A stretch of 6,131 nucleotides of DNA, from positions 1 through 6,131 of the forward strand of contig JASHSE010000628.1 of the NCBI GenBank assembly GCA_030036975.1, in the 5' to 3' direction. The notes below the pieces were generated by a model. The model had not been told where the DNA came from, did no database searches, and was given only the letters and a program-made list of their open reading frames with translations. Shown here piece by piece: positions 4,368 to 6,131 of this stretch (positions within the stretch are counted from its first letter, which is position 1; every line of letters begins with the position of its first letter). Position numbers and translations under genes: made by a program. This stretch comes from Xanthobacteraceae bacterium. GTDB taxonomy: Bacteria; Pseudomonadota; Alphaproteobacteria; Rhizobiales; Xanthobacteraceae.

Positions 4368-5060
4368 GTGCAGGCGGGTCAAACGTCGTCCACAACGGAG
4401 CGCGTCGGCATCGCGGTCGGCGAAAGCCTTCGCGTGTCCGGCCTCCTGCAAGCGCGCTCGCGCGCCCGCGCCTGCTATGTGCTGGCGCATGGCGCCGGGG
4501 CCGGCATGGAGCATCCGTTCATGGCAGCGGTTGCGGCGGATCTGGCGCGGCGCGGCATCGCCACCTTGCGCTATCAGTTTCCTTTCATGGAGCGCGGCAC
4601 CACGCGGCCCGATCCACCGCAACTCGCACAGGCCACAGTTCGCGCCGCGGCGGCGGAAGCGCAGCGCCTGTTGCCTGATCTGCCGCTGTTTGCCGGCGGC
4701 AAATCGTTCGGCGGCCGCATGACCTCGCAGGCGCAAGCCGCGGCGCCGCTGCCGGGCGTGCGCGGCCTTATCTTTCTCGGCTTTCCATTGCATCCGGCCG
4801 GGCGGCCGTCGCAGAACCGCGCCGAGCATCTGTTCGACGTGCGCATCCCGATGCTGTTCCTGCAAGGCGCCCGCGACACGCTCGCGGCACTCGACCAACT
4901 GCGCCCGGTCTGCCACGGGCTCGGAGCGCGCGTCACGCTCCAGGTGCTTGCCGATGCCGACCACTCGTTTCACGTGCCGGCACGCAGCGGCCGCAACGAC
5001 GCCCAGGTGCGCAGCGAGGCGCTCGATGCGCTCACCGCCTGGATCGACGGCTTTCTCTGA
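4368..5060 (+). CDS. alpha/beta hydrolase of the KANL3/Tex30-like family
   Basis: This is a cytoplasmic serine hydrolase of about 230 residues. YVLAHGAGAGMEHPFM gives the strand and oxyanion-hole turn (HGAG), and GIATLRYQFPFMERG follows. The nucleophile elbow is GGKSFGGRM, with Ser113 counted from this start. The acid is probably Asp170 in LQGARDTLA and the base His199 in ADADHSFHV, so a full catalytic triad is visible. The KANL3/Tex30-like group, near dienelactone hydrolases, has no agreed bacterial substrate; ester or peptide hydrolysis is only a guess. GTG 4368 is chosen over GTG 4359 on ribosome-binding spacing; the difference is three residues. The gene begins 27 bases after the permease stop on the same strand with no terminator between, so it is probably the third gene of an operon. 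It ends convergent to the acyl-CoA dehydrogenase gene, 53 bases away. Confidence 0.88.
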   Translation: MQAGQTSSTTERVGIAVGESLRVSGLLQARSRARACYVLAHGAGAGMEHPFMAAVAADLARRGIATLRYQFPFMERGTTRPDPPQLAQATVRAAAAEAQRLLPDLPLFAGGKSFGGRMTSQAQAAAPLPGVRGLIFLGFPLHPAGRPSQNRAEHLFDVRIPMLFLQGARDTLAALDQLRPVCHGLGARVTLQVLADADHSFHVPARSGRNDAQVRSEALDALTAWIDGFL

Positions 5061-5113
5061 ACGCCCCGTCTAACGACGCGTGTCGTCCCAGCTTGTTTCA
5101 GGGAGGCGCCCGC

Positions 5114-6131
5114 TCAGAAAAACGCCTGAATCCCGGTCTGCGCGCGGCCGAGCACCAGGGCGTGGATGTCGTGGGTGCCTTCGTAGGTGTTGACGGTTTC
5201 CAGGTTGCAGAGCACGCGCATCACGTGGAATTCTTCGCTGATGCCGTTGCCGCCATGGATATCGCGGGCGAGCCGCGCGATCTCCAGCGCCTTGCCGCAA
5301 TTGTTGCGCTTCAAGAGCGAAATCGCCGGCGGCGACGCCTTGCCGGCATCGATCAGCCGCGACAGCCGCAGCGCCGCATGCAGGCCGAGCGCGATCTCGG
5401 TCTGCATGTCGGCGAGTTTCTTCTGCACGAGCTGATTGGCGGCGAGCGGCCGGCCGAATTGCTTGCGGTCGAGCGCATAGTCGCGGGCGCGGTGCCAGCA
5501 GAATTCGGCCGCCCCCATGGCGCCCCAGGCGATGCCGGCGCGGGCGACGTTGAGACAGCCGAACGGACCGGCCAGACCGGAAACGTTCGGCAACAGATTA
5601 TCCTCGCCCACCACGGCGCCGTCGAGCACCACCTCGCCGGTGATCGAGGCGCGCAGCGACAGCTTGCCGTGAATCTTCGGCGTGGCGAATCCCTTGGTGC
5701 CGCGCTCGACCAAAAAACCGCGAATGCGGCCGTCGAGCTTGGCCCAGATCACCGCGACGTCGGCGACCGGCGCGTTGGTGATCCAGGTCTTGTTGCCGGT
5801 GAGCCGGAAACCGCCGGGCACTTTTTCGGCGCGCGTCGTCATCGAACCGGGATCGGAGCCGTGGTCGGGCTCGGTCAGCCCGAAGCAGCCAAGGAGCTCG
5901 GCCTTGGCCATCTTGGGCAGATATTTGCGGCGCTGCGCCTCGCTGCCATAAGCGTAGATCGCCTGCATGGCGAGCGAGGATTGCACCGACATCGCCGAGC
6001 GGAAGCCGGAATCGACGCGCTCCAGTTCGCGCGCGATCAGGCCGTAGCACACATAATTGAGGCCGGCGCCGCCATATTCGGCCGGAATGGTCGAGCCAAG
6101 GAGCCCGAGCTCGCCCATCTCGCGCGCGATC
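5114..6131 (-). CDS. gcdH: glutaryl-CoA dehydrogenase, C-terminal 338 residues (5' end outside window)
   Basis: This FAD enzyme oxidises and decarboxylates glutaryl-CoA to crotonyl-CoA in lysine, tryptophan or benzoate-type degradation, passing electrons to electron-transfer flavoprotein. The readable part starts at IAREMGELGLLG and lacks roughly the first 60 residues of a protein near 400. ARELERVDSGFRSAMS matches the human substrate-binding stretch that includes Glu87 and Arg94. CFGLTEPDHGSDPGSM is the acyl-CoA dehydrogenase signature with flavin contacts. ALDRKQFGRPLAANQL and LLKRNNCGKALEIARLARD follow. NTYEGTHDIHALVLGRAQTGIQAF carries the catalytic glutamate (codon 5180-5182) and the ending typical of GcdH over other acyl-CoA dehydrogenases. 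The substrate-carboxylate arginine is retained, so the normal decarboxylating enzyme is the likely activity. The gene is convergent to the hydrolase. No frameshift is seen. Confidence 0.95.
   Translation of the reverse strand, partial: IAREMGELGLLGSTIPAEYGGAGLNYVCYGLIARELERVDSGFRSAMSVQSSLAMQAIYAYGSEAQRRKYLPKMAKAELLGCFGLTEPDHGSDPGSMTTRAEKVPGGFRLTGNKTWITNAPVADVAVIWAKLDGRIRGFLVERGTKGFATPKIHGKLSLRASITGEVVLDGAVVGEDNLLPNVSGLAGPFGCLNVARAGIAWGAMGAAEFCWHRARDYALDRKQFGRPLAANQLVQKKLADMQTEIALGLHAALRLSRLIDAGKASPPAISLLKRNNCGKALEIARLARDIHGGNGISEEFHVMRVLCNLETVNTYEGTHDIHALVLGRAQTGIQAFF

Noticed and set aside
3918..4973. A 351-codon minus-strand open frame across the permease and hydrolase genes
   Set aside because: It spans two well-supported plus-strand genes and their gap, and its low-complexity Arg/Ala/Gln-rich composition matches a shadow frame.
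5061..5113. A terminator between the convergent hydrolase and glutaryl-CoA dehydrogenase genes
   Set aside because: Only a five-base stem (ACGAC-GCGT-GTCGT at 5073-5086) is visible, with no T-run on either strand.

Overview
The window looks like a chromosomal segment from a GC-rich alphaproteobacterium, most likely a Hyphomicrobiales member of the Bradyrhizobium/Rhodopseudomonas/Pseudolabrys type. The grounds are high GC with strong third-position G/C bias, the style of the proteins, and the kinds of palindromic dispersed repeat. This placement rests on recognition from memory, not on a search.

Layout. Positions 1-271 hold the 3' end of leuC, the large subunit of isopropylmalate isomerase. 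A convergent gene for a small predicted exported protein follows on the minus strand (408-659). Next come a small zincin-type metallopeptidase gene (867-1319, plus) and leuD (1666-2271, plus), the small subunit of the enzyme that LeuC belongs to. A short antibiotic-biosynthesis-monooxygenase-like (ABM) gene lies convergent to leuD (2284-2514, minus) and appears to lack its 5' end. From 2644 to 5060 there is a compact plus-strand group: an ABC transporter ATPase, its ABC-2 permease (start and stop codons overlapping) and an alpha/beta hydrolase 27 bp further on. The window closes with most of a glutaryl-CoA dehydrogenase gene on the minus strand (5114 to beyond 6131).

Functions. LeuC and LeuD together carry out the second step of leucine synthesis. 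The ABC pair should form a membrane exporter of unknown substrate. The hydrolase is probably co-transcribed with it. Glutaryl-CoA dehydrogenase acts in lysine, tryptophan or aromatic acid breakdown.

The most unusual content is in the gaps between 272 and 2643. Nearly every gap there holds palindromic elements of several families, while the part after 2644 has none that I can see. Two 45-bp copies after leuC differ at eight positions, and these are exactly four compensatory base-pair changes. In another family the repeat boxes are constant but a central stem changes sequence while remaining a perfect hairpin. Five of the six hairpins share a C-GAA-G or C-GAAA-G turn on one strand, and the sixth carries it in the opposite orientation of the same element. 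These folds point to selection on single-stranded DNA or RNA hairpins, as for REP/REPIN-like elements. No mobilising gene is in the window. I found no tRNA, rRNA, CRISPR array, insertion sequence or clear new defence or biosynthetic system.
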